Assembly (NCBI GenBank): GCA_030765065.1
Contig: CM060984.1
Span: 103,397,488-103,461,487, forward strand
Reading direction: 5' to 3'
Length of the DNA stretch: 64,000 nt
From: Deroplatys truncata
Taxonomy: Eukaryota > Arthropoda > Insecta > Mantodea > Mantidae
The translations under genes were made by a program, and so were the position numbers. The notes below the pieces were generated by a model, which saw only the letters and a program-made list of their open reading frames with translations, was not told the DNA's origin and did no database searches. Numbering within the stretch: the first letter of the stretch is position 1; each line of letters begins with the position of its first letter. Of this stretch, positions 11,203-22,623 are shown in pieces.

Positions 11203-11628
11203 GGCGCAGGTATGGGCCTCGATTAATCGGTAAATCGACCGATTGGCCGGGTGATAAGTTCTCTCGTCCAGCGTAAACACTAAAGACGCTATCGGGAGAT
11301 AACCAGAACCTTCTGGAAGTTTCCTTTTTCCCGCTTCTCGAACGCTCTGGAACTATCCGAAAAATTTCAGCTACTATATAAGCAAGCATACTCGCGAAAA
11401 AGCCAGTAAATAAGCGAGTGCGTTTCTGGTACATCAGGTGTGGTTTTACAAGTGAGTTTGTGAAAATTCTGCTACCACGCGGGATTAGAGATGTCTTGGT
11501 TTCGATTCCCCAGAAGTGAAGTAATCGAAGAAGAGGCTGCTTCTCGTGTATTTCATTACGTCGCGAAGAAATGTGAAATATAGAACTAGATCACATTACT
11601 GGAATGACAGTGAGAATTCAGTGAAATG
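11203..11628 (+). other. Insert carrying a heat-shock-type promoter
   Basis: About 426 bp absent from other family A copies. Host-repeat text TATAAAATTCTTTACTG precedes it and TTTAAAACTGTACTC follows, so some 14 bp of target seem duplicated, although diverged. It holds, in order, an inverted repeat AATCGG...CCGATT (11225-11246), two heat-shock elements, a TATA box and a 5'UTR-like stretch. A 30-codon frame follows at 11491-11583 (begins MSWFRFPRSEVIEEEAASRV). That frame matches no heat-shock protein I know. Alternative: an old solo LTR, since the block can be read as TG...CA with a near match TTTAC/TTTAA at its edges. Confidence 0.55.
11301..11381 (+). promoter_or_regulatory. Two heat-shock elements plus TATA box
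   Basis: The first element, 11306-11323, reads GAA-cc-TTC-tg-GAA-gt-TTC: four perfect alternating HSF-binding units. The second, 11335-11352, reads TTC-tc-GAA-cg-CTC-tg-GAA: three of four units. TATATAA lies at 11375-11381, 22 bp downstream, so transcription would be expected to start near 11405-11410 on the plus strand. The layout (upstream HSEs, one close to TATA) is that of insect hsp promoters. No hsp coding sequence follows within the window. Confidence 0.65.
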
Positions 11629-12111
11629 ACATTTAAAACTGTACTCTTTCCATGACATCACGAGACAAAAGTGAATAACGACATGCATTTGAAAATATTA
11701 CAAAGTTTGAGCAATTAAAACCAATATTAACGGATATATTGAAAATGGCTGCTACCACAAAAAGCTATTTGAAATAAACTGTGTGCTTTAAAGAGATTTA
11801 CATTTTTGTGTAGTACGTTCTTGTCTGTCTTTTAAAGTTTACCAATTAAACAACATGTCTGTCTATAAAGAGGACTTCACAGGCAACTCCGAAAAAATTC
11901 AAGATATACATTTTATTTTGCATGTAAATATCTTAAACACATGGCATTTCAATCAAAATTGTCAAGAGCATTTAAAACATCTTCCATGTAAAGGGCAGTT
12001 TTGGGTTTGGGGATTTTCTTGAAAATCTTGGTGTTGCATCCTTGGACAATGCTAAACCTAAATACCAAGTTTTGTATTTATCGGACATTTCGTTTTCAAG
12101 TTATGCTCTTC

Positions 12112-12144
12112 AAACACACACACACATAGACACACACACACACA

Positions 12145-12178
<34 letters not shown>

Positions 12179-12180
12179 CT
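12112..12180. repeat. Compound (CA)n/(CT)n microsatellite in family A
   Basis: CACACA with one interruption to about 12145, then CTCTCT to about 12172 and a degenerate tail. It sits exactly where other family A copies carry their CA tract. Confidence 0.9.
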
Positions 12181-12352
12181 CACTCACACACACAACGCAC
12201 ATGTATTTTTCTAAAATGATTTCTTTTTTGATTCAGGGGGCCTCAAAGCATGCATTTTCGTGAAATCTAGATATGGAACTTTTAGGTGGAAGGTAATACC
12301 CTTTCTACCAGTAGGTAGAATCAGTAAGTACGTGGTAGAGAAGGTAAAAATA

Positions 12353-13077
12353 CATAAATTAATAGTAACTCACTTTGAAATTTTTATGGCTGTAGAATTT
12401 TGCAAACGTCATCCTGAACAGTCACCCCTAAGAAGATAATTTTTGTGAAAAAGTTAATTCTGAGAAGGATAATTATAATCGCTTGATTAATCTCGTTTGG
12501 CACCAATTGGTTTTCATCGCGAAATACAGAAGGCTGTGGACTAACGGTCGAGAGCTATCAATCTCAAGAGCGGTGTTGATGATATCAAGCACTACTTCCT
12601 TCCTCTTCAACACCCTCGAACACTTGATCGCTCTCCCGCCACATTAAGCGCGAACAACACCAGCAACAATGGTACTGATGCGTGCATTGACCACTAAATT
12701 CAATCTGTGGCTAATTGCACACTACAGCTGGTATTCATGGAGGTGGATTATTGGTTCAGTAACATCTAAATGAACTCGTGCTTATTGCTTAAAATATTTG
12801 TAGTATTCATTATTATTTGTGAGGTGAATATTTCTAAGTTAGTTTAGTAAAGTGTGACAGCCACAAACGTCCTATATAACGCACTTATATTCTACTCTTA
12901 TTATCAAGCTAAAGAGCCCTCGGAGTGTCATTTAAATCTGCATTTGTCAACTTACAATCAAAATGTATTATTGCATGCAGTATTTCATGATACAATAAGA
13001 TGTACCGAATGAAACTACGAATTGTAGAACAGTATTTGATTAATCTTAAAAAATTGTGATGTCAAAATATAAAAATG
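12353..13077. other. No gene recognised
   Basis: Unassigned DNA; a somewhat GC-richer patch at about 12520-12680 shows no frame or repeat match. Confidence 0.5.
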
Positions 13078-14147
13078 TAACATGTTGCATTCACAAGATT
13101 TTCTGCATTTATTTTTCTACAAAATATTCTTACAAAAGCTTATTATTCTACTTCTTGTTAATCCAGATAAACTATCAATTCACAATAATAATCTCTTTGT
13201 AGGACATACTGGATAACGCGATAGTCAGATTTTTTAAAACAATCTGATGTGTTACACTCACATGACTTTCTCTACTCTTGTACAAACTATTTTAACAAAC
13301 GCTTACTCTCCATATGCTTCATGTTAATCGAGATATCGAGATGTTAATCTCGTTGCTAATTTTCTTGTAGATGCAAGGGGAATTGGTAGGCTTTAAGCGA
13401 TAGTCAAATATTTTAAGAGCTGGTTGCTATGTGCAGTATTCCATTCTCTTTGCATTACTAGGACAAAAAAAAGAATAACGAATTCCCATTTGAGAAAATG
13501 TATAAGTATTGGAAAATATAAGGCAATAACAAGTAATATCTCGAAAATGTTTCACTCAACAACAAAAACATGTATATGACATAAATTCCGTATTTTAACG
13601 CGATCTACATGTTTTGTGTAGCAACATTTTGTCTATTTCTTATGGTTTACCACTTATGCAAAAGTCGTTCACAACGAAGAATACTTTTGGTGACATTCCC
13701 AGAAAATTCCAGATATACATTTCATTTGTCATGAAAATATCTTAAACATATGACATTTCAATCAAAATCATTAGAACCATTTTTGAGAAAATAAAAAATT
13801 TCGAAAAATGTTCCATGTAAAGGGTAATTTGGGGTGGGGGGATTTTCTTGAAAACCTTCGTGTCGCATCTCTGGAAGATACTGAACCTAAATACCAAGTT
13901 TGATGTTTATCCGACTGTTCGTTTCTGAGTTATGCTGTTCACACACAGACATGTTTCCAAAAAACTAATTTTGGATTCAAAACATATATTTCCGGTGAAA
14001 TCTCGGTATGGAATTTTTGGGTGGAATACAATACTTCCCCTATTTACTATACGTAGTAAAGAAAGTAAAAACGTGTCGCTATGTGATGGCTTTGAAATTC
14101 CATCCAATAACAAGGTATATCTTGAAAGTGCTTCACTCTATAAAAAA
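13078..14147 (+). mobile_element. Family A element split by a younger copy
   Basis: A diverged 5' part (13078-13231, GTAACATGTTGCATTCACAAG... GATAGTCAG) ends at TTTTTTAAAAC. Its continuation, CGTGTCGCTATGTGATGGC, lies at 14072-14147 on the far side of the complete copy at 13232-14071. The two pieces join to the normal family order, giving a readable empty site. Confidence 0.75.
13232..14071 (+). mobile_element. Family A element, complete young copy nested in another
   Basis: 5' end AATCTGATGTGTTACACTCAC, 3' end with TATTTACTATACGTAGTAAAG. The microsatellite position holds only CACACACAGA. Flanks are an A4 run on each side, so insertion left either an AAAA duplication or none. Confidence 0.85.
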
Positions 14148-15188
14148 ACTTCTGATGTGATACATTCACATGAGTTTCTCTATCTTTTATCTGTATTAGT
14201 GGGTATACAAACTACTCTTACTAAAGCTTATTTTTCTATTTACTACATTTCAATCCAAATAAACCTTACGGGAATACTATGTTACACATTCCGTTATAGA
14301 TACAAAGGGAACAGCGACAGTCAAAGTGTTTAAGCATTGGACCGGCCGTTGCCCATGACCTGTCTTCGGGGAGCCCACTGCTACCTCCTTTCATCCCCAC
14401 AACCTTAGTCTCAACCGCCATCCTGCAATAACCTTAACCTACCTACAAGTGGCTAAACCCTAACAAGGGTAGGTACACTTGACAACACTTCCTCGGACTG
14501 CCCTCAGCCTGCCAACTTGTTTCGGGCTATATGCTGGCCCTAAATTCCATACTGTTTCCAAGCAATCGCGAAAAACAACTGAATGTTGAAAGGATTTAGA
14601 ATGACCAAGAAATGAACAATTCGAACCTTTAATAACGGATATCTCAGAAACGGCTTATAGAAAAAAAACTTGTTTTTATTAAATAAAGTGTTATTTTAAA
14701 GAGATCTACATTTTTTCTGTAGTACATTTTCGTCTATCGCTTAACGTTTACTAGTTATACAAGATTATACAAAACTCCCTCCGAATGAAGAGGACTTCAT
14801 AGGATATTCCCCAAAAATATACATCTTATTTGTCACGTAAATATCTTTAATATATGGTATTTTAATTGAAGTCGTTAAGAGTCATTTTTAGAAAATAAAA
14901 AATATCGAAAAATTTTCCATGTAAAGGGTAATTTGGGACGAGGCGATTTTGTTAAAAATCTTTGTGACGCAACTTTGGAAGATATTAAAACAAAATACCA
15001 AGTTTGGTATTTATCCAAGTTTTCGTTTTTGAGTTATGCTGTTCACAAACAGACGCATAGACACACTTACACGGACATGTTTCCAAAATTGCTTTATTTG
15101 GATTCGGGGAGCCTCAAAACATGTATTTCCGGTGAAATCTCGGTATCGAATTTTTGGGTGGAATGTAATACTTCCCCTAGAGAAAGTA
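14148..15188 (+). mobile_element. Family A element with a 174-bp foreign insert
   Basis: 5' end TTCTGATGTGATACATTCAC; 3' end shortened to CTTCCCCTAGAGAAAG, so the hairpin is deleted. The interior is normal except for the insert at 14355-14528. Confidence 0.8.
14355..14528. other. Unidentified GC-richer insert in a family A copy
   Basis: Family A text stops at AAGCATTGGACC and resumes with CTATATGCTGGCC. The 174 bp between are GC-richer, with no frame, tail or target duplication visible. It may be a SINE fragment. Confidence 0.4.
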
Positions 15189-15545
15189 AAAAAGACAAAT
15201 TGTGTGTTTAACGAGATCTACATCTTTTGGGTATTGAGATTTTGTCTATCTCTTACGATTTGCCGATTATAGGTACTAAAGTTATTCAGAATGACGAGGT
15301 CTTCAAAGGCTATTCCTAGAAAATTCAAGATAAACATTTCATTTGTCATGAAAAGATCTTAAACATATGCTTTTAATAAAATATTAGAGCCGTTTTTGAG
15401 AAAACAAAAATTTTCGAAAAATTTACCGTAAAGTGTAGTATGGGGTGGAGGTTTTCGTAAAAATTGTCGCACCATATCCTTGAAAGATACTGAAACTAAA
15501 TACCAAGTCTGGTACTTAACCTGCTTTTCGTTTTGAGTTATATTG

Positions 15546-15633
<88 letters not shown>

Positions 15634-15800
15634 ACACACACACACATGCACACAACCCTTTGTCTGAAAATGCTGTTTCGTTTTTGTTTGTTTTTGGGTT
15701 CAGGGAAGCTCAAAGCGTTTATTTCCCGTGAAATGTCTGTATTGAATTTTTTGAATGAATGCAATACTTCTTTTATATACTATAGTTAACAGTCGCATGA
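15189..15800 (+). mobile_element. Family A element, 5'-truncated copy abutting the previous one
   Basis: Begins at the internal motif GACAAATTGTGTG right after the A-run that ends the preceding copy, and continues to about 15800. It carries the longest compound microsatellite in the window. Confidence 0.75.
15550..15646. repeat. Compound (CT)n(TA)n(CA)n microsatellite in family A
   Basis: CT at 15550-15579, TA at about 15583-15630, CA at 15632-15645, at the standard family A microsatellite position. Confidence 0.95.
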
Positions 15801-16077
15801 CTGTCTATGCATTATAAACTTATATGTTTGTTTACAGTATTTACATAAAAAGTGATTCTTCCATCCAAGTTGTTATCCATAATATGTGTTTACGTAGGAA
15901 TGATTCCAAATTAAACAAGTACTTAGTGACATACAACAAAAACAGTATTCATATGCTTAGCTGTCGTAGCAAGCTACAAAAACCTAAGGTGGAAAGAAAA
16001 TAGAAGAATCGCAAACTTTCAGGAATGCCAGTCAGACGGCAATACTTACACTTGGGAAAGCGTGAACATACAACACA

Positions 16078-16555
16078 GAATATTTTGGTAACAGCTAACG
16101 TTACAAAAAACTGACACAAACTACATCTTAATGAGCTCTACATTTTCCCTTAAAATTTTGTTTCCCAGTTACACAAAATTATACGCAATGCATTCAGTAC
16201 GAATTAGACTTTACGGCTATTCACAATGTACATTTTATTAGTCACGCAAATATCTTAAACATATGCTATTTTAAAAAGAAATCATGAAGAGCTATTATTG
16301 AGAAAATTAAAGATCACGAAAATTTCTCCTGGTATTTTGGAGTTAAAGATGTTTACATGGTATGTTTTAACAGTGGTTCGAATAAGAAATGTGACATTTA
16401 TCCAAACTTTAGTTTTTAAGTTATGCTGCTCACTTACACACGCGCGATTGCTTTTATAAATGGTTTTCTAGAGGATTCAGTGGACCTCCAAACTGATTTT
16501 TCGGCGAATTTCAGTATCGAATTTATGATTGAAATAATGTACTTCCCCTTATTAT
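16078..16555 (+). mobile_element. Family A element, old fragment
   Basis: Strongly diverged but in order: GCTAACGTTACAAAAAA, GAGCTCTACATTTT, CTTAAACATATGCTATTTTA, AGTTTTTAAGTTATGCTGCTCAC, GGATTCAGTGG, TATCGAATTTATGATTG. Confidence 0.65.
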
Positions 16556-17551
16556 AGACAGATAATGTCATATTTTGGTTACGATTCAGTGTAAAGTAAG
16601 TAAAGTATCCTTGGTATACTGAGGTTTATATCATTTGATCCAGTTAATAATAGCGACTTTTGTGGGCGGCTGTTAATGCTTAACTTCATAGTCCGTCTTT
16701 GTCAAATAAATTGTTAAGCACAGACAAACATTTTCATTCCTCAAAGGTACGCAGTTATTAAAAGCTTCTTTTCTGACTGCTAATTCTCTATTTGATTCCT
16801 TGACAACAGAACACGTCACTATCTTACTTATAGCACATCACTAGGAACCAAAGCTGCCCCTTTGCTCCAAACCTCATCTCAAATTCACAAAGGTATCTTC
16901 GTAGCCTTTTTTCCAATAATTATTGCCTTTGTCTCTTTTGTGTGTGTCTTATACACCTGCTACTCACCGTTGTCATTTGTCTTCATTAGCATGTTTATTT
17001 GGAGCTTGTCTCCTCTGTTGGAACTAAATGACCGCAGCTGGCATAAGAATTATTTAATACGTGAATGCTAAGAACAGATGCTATGCACACAGTAATCTAC
17101 ACTGCATCGCTCAAGCTACGCAGTAGCTCCGAAGAATAAACAACATGAGACTTCTGACATTTCTTGGAGTGGTATATTTCGATGGCAACGTCTCCTCCGC
17201 TGTTGTTAGCCAGTATGGTGCCACCGCACTTGTTTACCTTCGCTAACAAGCTAAACTTGAGGGGATAACGTGTTTTTATTTGTATTCCCTTTATTTTCGT
17301 TATTTACTGTTTATTGTTGAGTGGTTGTGTGGGAATGGCAAGGTATAACAATTACTAATACCCCTTAACGTACAATGAGTTAAGCACAGTGCCGTATAAA
17401 AGCCAGGTATTGCATCAATTGCAGTATTGTCTTAAACTATCTCAACCACCACGCAAACGAGGAAGACCTGTAATATACGTTACAATACATATAGGATTAC
17501 GCGGTTAAAAGCAATAAAAGGTTCACCATCACCAAATTGCAGCAGCCAACA
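16556..17551. other. No gene recognised
   Basis: No supported coding region or repeat. Confidence 0.45.
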
Positions 17552-17707
17552 ATGGAAGTAATAGAGAAAGTGACTTCAGACAATTGGGTGACTATGGTAT
17601 CACAAAGCAAGAGACCTGCTGAAGAACAATGGGGGAAAAAAGGAATTTTAGACGAGTGCGTAGATAAAATGATAGAGAGCGTGGTAGAGCCGTCAAATGT
17701 ATTATAA
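17552..17707 (+). CDS. Small open frame of 51 codons, unassigned
   Basis: The frame reads MEVIEKVTSDNWVTMVSQSK, then an acidic C-terminal half ending PSNVL. The composition (no low-complexity, balanced hydrophilic residues) and the CCAACAATGG start context look more gene-like than the surrounding DNA. The general style resembles the acidic tail of some DNA-transposon proteins, but I cannot assign a family. It could be a relic or chance. Confidence 0.2.
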   Translation: MEVIEKVTSDNWVTMVSQSKRPAEEQWGKKGILDECVDKMIESVVEPSNVL

Positions 17708-18000
17708 ACATAAAGCTCCTTCTTTTAAATGCAAAATGTTAGGAATAAAATAAAATGTCGGAGTCTTAAGCACATTTATGCACTGACCAAGCTGCAATTT
17801 AGCTTATGATAGCTCTAACCGCATCGGACGTATTAAACGGCAAATCCCTGCGAGGTATTTGCTAATCGGTGCGCTGCTAACCAGCTGACATGCTCTAATA
17901 CAGCGTGGCACGCAGCTCTCATTTCGTTTTGAGTGAGCTGTCAGAAGTCTCAGGTTGTTTAAACGGCACTCTAAGTTGAATAAAGCACATGCAGCTTTAG

Positions 18001-19615
18001 CTCACACGTCAAGTTGCAGTAGAATCCTTGGGAGGTTTCGTCCGTTTCTTTCCTGTTTGTTTTTACATAAATCGTTCCCAACATCCAGTAAACAGGCGCT
18101 TCTCTGAGCGATGGCCTTCACCCAGCACACTGTAATCGCTTTTCTGTGGTACAGGTTGGCTTTAGTAGAGTAGATAAAGGGGGGCTTTGTTGGAGTTTTG
18201 TCAACCTCCCACATGCCAGCCTTATTGTGCAACCCCGTTGGAAACTCATTGTATCCAAAATCTGTTCCCTAAATAAGCGGCAATATTTGGGTTCCAATAT
18301 CAGCAGACTTCTCTAGATCTTCTCTTGCCAGTAATGGGTAGTCTGCGAGGCAGTTTACTCATTCTACTTGCACATTCTACAGATGAGTTCATCCTTGTAG
18401 AGTCCTATATTACCTAGATGTTTCTGAGGTGACGATTTTCAGAAATTAATGCAAGTACTTTTCTGATTCCTGTTCTATCCAATCTCAGGAGAAATGAGAA
18501 AACAGTGCTGCATGACCTAAGACCAGCTTCCTGGCTTGTCTTTGCCAGGATGGGTTCGCCACCTGGGTTGGTGCTTTTCTTTAATTCATGACTTTACCGA
18601 GGTTTTGGTAATACGTGTACTGATTCAAATCACGGGTTCAGGTCCAATATAGGGTATCTCAGTATTAGTTTTAGCCAACTGATTAGCTTTTCCATTTTCA
18701 TAGATGCCCTGGTGCCCCGTAACCCACCGCAATTTGATCCTGTTGCGAGATGATAGGAAATTGAGCACTTCTAGGCAGTTCCATACCAGTTTTGATTTTA
18801 TCTGATTTGGGGAGAGTGCTTTTAAGGTTAATTCTTTTACCATGGTAACCTTTCTCAAGTTCTTTTACACAGACACTTCTGCCTGAAAAACTATGCAATA
18901 TTTTCCAAGGATAATTCTAATATTTCTCCTTAAATATAGGCCTCATATGCCTGCACCCGAATGTGTTCTCTATGGGATCCGTCTGTGAACTCACAAGTTG
19001 GTCACATTCTTTATCAGGCGTAATTCCTTCCATGCAGCCTTCTCGAGACCCGAGAGTTATCTTAAATGAAGGGAAAGAACAATACTGAGCACTCAATTAG
19101 CTAGACCGCATATTCAATACTGGAATATCCAGGAAATTTAGAATATAGATGTGTCCAGTTGTTGAACAACTACCACTCCGGTTCCCTATTTTCATTAGCG
19201 CTGGTCAGTAAGCCAGGCCTCCGCTTGTAAATAAATGTCCATGGGCGGCAGTCCCAGCAGAGTCTCCAATGCGATGGTTAGCGTACTTCTGAAAGCCCCT
19301 GTAATAGAAAGACATGCTACAGCTTGATACATTTACCTCTACGGTAGTTTTAGTGTTTTCCGCAACCAAACAATAGCATTGTAAGATAGTGGCATTGCAA
19401 ATTAGCCACTGAGTAATGTGTGGCTTTATGCCTCAGATTGTTCCAATATTGCATTTGATGGTTACAAGCCACTACCCATCTCTACGGTCGTTCCAGGTCA
19501 GCTTCTTATCCAGTACTAGGCCCAGATATTTATCCGACTCTGAATATTCCAGAATTGAACTTCATACTTTAAGATTTCCTAGATCTTTTAAATTCCTCCT
19601 GTTGGTGGATTAGTA
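18001..19615 (-). pseudogene. I-like LINE relic: end of reverse transcriptase, RNase H and zinc-finger region
   Basis: Minus-strand frames from 19615 downward read KYLGLVLD-type text (here INIWA*YWIRS in a shifted frame) and later LGLPPMDIYLQAEAWLTDQR, characteristic of I-like LINEs. From 18858 the RNase H part reads KSKLVWNCLEVLNF, then RIKLRWVTGHQGIYENGKAN and IPYIGPEPVI. Further down, LGNIGLYKDELICRMCK is the C-x2-C region. Many stops and frame changes. The 3' limit is uncertain; 18001-18230 may be 3' UTR or another element. Same lineage as 5930-6775. Confidence 0.75.
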
Positions 19616-20439
19616 AGTAAACAGTAGACGTGAAACATGCTCTTTAACTAAGTGTTCTTCCTTTTCTTTCTTTCCTTGTTTCTTTTTTACCGATTATTTT
19701 ATACACGCCTTCCTACCTGACAACACACAAGGCATTTGATCACTGCGAAACTTTTTATTGTTTTTGTTGTTTCATTTTATAGCCTCATTTTAACCTCAAT
19801 GGTAATATCATGTACTGCAGATTTCCTGATCTTGGTTTTATTTATTTTTGCCGTTAAGCACACTCAAATGCATTCCCATATTGATATTGGAGGATAGGGA
19901 ATAACTTTGATTTCCGAACTGGGAATCAAAACCGGGTCCTCTCGGATGAGAAGCTAGAAAAAATTATTTTATGTGATGCAGAAAAGAATGTATCGATTTG
20001 AAGCATCTATTTGCTAAATAAGATACAGTGTACTGTTCAGATTGTATCATATTTGTTCTATTTGAGTATGCTGTCCACGTATAATAAACGAATCAAGGAG
20101 GAAAAAAATAAACTTACGTATATCTGGGACTAAAACGATTCCCTCCCTGTCAAAGTAGGTTTCCAGCCAAAGAGAACATTTTAGGTATAGAAACAGGTTG
20201 ACGACGAAAAAGATTTCAGCCTTATAGCCAGGAATCAGATGAGGGATTGAATAAGACCTCCAGATCTCGTGGCGTAAGGCCCACAATACAACGGATCCCT
20301 AACGATATGTATATCCTGATAGAGTGCCCCATTGAAGGTCCCCAATCCTTAGAGACAGGTTGGACCAAAGGATTCCAATGCCGCGTATACAAACAGTTCT
20401 CCAAAACAGCATCCTCCGTATATGCCGCTTAGCATCGTT
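19616..20439. other. No gene recognised
   Basis: Overlapping short frames on both strands at 20222-20432 match nothing known to me. The 20260-20439 part could be the 3' portion of the adjacent SINE. Confidence 0.4.
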
Positions 20440-20680
20440 CACTGCGCCTGGCCCTCCAACCCTAAGAGTTGAAGAGGGAAGTCAAATGAGAGGAAATGCG
20501 GAATGAGAAAATTCCTGGTAAGTAGGAATATTCATCTTGGAATTCGCCTAGTGACCAGAGAAAACAATGATGTTCGGCCACCTTGGGGTTTGAATTCGGG
20601 TACTCCTGAATGTGAGGCTCAGGCGCTGCAGTCTGCTGTACCTTCTGTGCAGTAGCACCACTTTTAGTTTCAATGTGTTT
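20440..20680 (-). mobile_element. SINE-1 copy, truncated
   Basis: On the minus strand the tRNA-like head (GCGCCTGAGCCTCACATTC, then CCGAATTCAAACCCC) is followed by the SINE-1 body signature CACTAGGCGAATTCCAAG and the AATTTTCTCATTCC block shared with the copies at 40396 and 49185. The 3' half is lost or diverged. Confidence 0.6.
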
Positions 20681-22089
20681 CTCCGCTTCTATACTTCATA
20701 TTCGTGTAGAAATATGTATTTTTCATGATTAAATATTGACGTTTTAACGATTAAATGATGAATGAAGGCGTTACAGAATGTGTTAATATACCAGGTGAGT
20801 CAACTGCGCCTATTTATTTTGAATTTATGCAATTTGCTAAGCGACATATGTGACTTACGCCTTTCTTGAATGCCTTCTAATGGCTGATTTGCATAACATT
20901 TATAGAGAAAGGATAGATAACTCAGTGCATAAGTGTTTTAGGGGACAGAATGCAATCGCAATGTATGTCAATGCAAAAAAAACATCCCACCCTAAATCTG
21001 GGAGCTGTAGTAGTACCTTTAGCCAATTTTACAAACTTTTATTCTTTAGCATACATTTATGCATCCCTTTGAAAACGCCCCTGAAGGAACAGGCTATCAC
21101 ATGCATCGGTTGACAAAACCATTTGAAAACAAAATGCCAGATCTACGCAGTGTGACCAATTGGATTTAAGCCGTTAGTCAATGTACAGCCTTGTCAAAAA
21201 AATGCTAAGTATTAGGTAGATAATTTCTCTTATCACAAAATATGGTATATTTCAGTTCATACAGTAACTGTAACGACTGGTGCAGTTTCTTTACTTGAGT
21301 TAGAACTACCAAACTGAGCTCAAAACACTGTATAAAGCTGCAAAAATCGTGTAAAGATTCGAGGTGGGGTCAAGTTCTGCGATTACTAGGTTGTATAGGA
21401 ACCTAAGCTCTCAAAGTTGCATTAACAGAATGGTATTATCATGGTTGTTTTAACACTGTGCCATTTCAGTTCGACTTCAAATCCATCCGGTTAGGTTCAA
21501 CTTTTTATTACCTTTTATTTTATCTCTTTGGGCCTATAATTTGATATTATGATACAAATAACATTTTTGATAACATAAGTGTGTACAAAATAGAATAATC
21601 GCCACATTTTTCACCGCAAAGCCCAAATAATCTACGAGCACTCATACATGATGATGCAGGCAGATTACACAGAGCATGTTACAGCAACGGCAACGTACAC
21701 AAATGTGCATTGATGAAGTGTGTCATCATTTTGAACATTTACTTTGTTGATGAAATCCAGGCTCTTTAACAATTTAATATTCTCTTTACCCGTGAACTTA
21801 GCACATTTACAACTCCTTTGACAGTAGAAGTGAAACATAAGGTTTAAACACGAAACAAAAACTGTTAGATTTAATATCGTCGATATGCGCCCAAGAGAAT
21901 GAAAGCTAACTACGTAACACGCTTTACAGCACAGATTATTAGGGTAAACATGATACTCGATTATCTGCTTGTAATTGTCGTGTCTTTGTCTCACAGGAGA
22001 GCAAATAGCAAAAATACATACATTAGTATACTAAAATACAGAAAATAAACACAATGAGAAAGAAAAAAACAATCAAAACAATTTGATGC
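20681..22089. other. No gene recognised
   Basis: AT-rich, with short frames only (87 and 109 codons, no recognisable domain). Confidence 0.5.
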
Positions 22090-22170
22090 TTGTATTAGAT
22101 TCGAACCTCACCTTTGCTTTACCATATTCCGGCAGCTAACCCACTCGACTAACGCACTCTCTCCCGCTTT
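22090..22170 (-). other. tRNA-like pol III promoter block (SINE head or tRNA pseudogene)
   Basis: The minus strand holds a perfect A box TAGTCGAGTGG (22141-22151 complement) and B box GGTTCGAATC (22098-22107 complement) at tRNA spacing. A T-stem partner and a pairing acceptor stem are not visible, so it is not a functional tRNA gene. Confidence 0.45.
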
Positions 22171-22623
22171 TTGGGAGAACATTCCTCTACCTCCTTGCAA
22201 GCATTATATCCATGAAGAGCTGCCATTTTTAGCCTTTTGCAACTTCTTGGTTCTTATTCAGACCTTTAATCATTAATGATAGTTGCGTATAGTACCGAAT
22301 AGAAGGGTAGAGCTAAAATAACACTTTTTTTTGTTGCAAAAAGGGTCGATGTTTTCACATTAGACTATAAACTGCAGGTTGTATAGATACGAATACTAGG
22401 GGCAGCTGACTCACCTGGTGTTATGTCCCTTACTCTACACCAGAGTGCAATAATAACATAATGTAGCTAAGACTTATTTTTATTAAACCAGGATATTGGA
22501 TTTAAGTTGATACAATTTAATTGGAGAGCAGATTGTTATCAAACTAACTGACTTTAGGATATTCAACATTGACGTATACCAAGAACTGTAACGATGCATC
22601 ACGTGTTAGAAGAAAAGAGAAAA
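22171..22623. other. No gene recognised
   Basis: Nothing supported. Confidence 0.45.

Larger units (their letters stand above)
10984..12352 (+). mobile_element. Family A element, diverged subfamily, carrying a promoter-bearing insert
   Basis: The diverged 5' end (CATAACTTTCTTTACCTAC) runs to about 11202. The same element resumes near 11629 with TTTAAAACTGTACTCTTTCC and ends at 12352 with ACGTGGTAGAGAAGG. It contains a compound CA/CT microsatellite. Confidence 0.75.

Noticed and set aside
22090-22170. tRNA gene on the minus strand
   Set aside because: A and B boxes are good, but T-stem and acceptor-stem pairing are absent.
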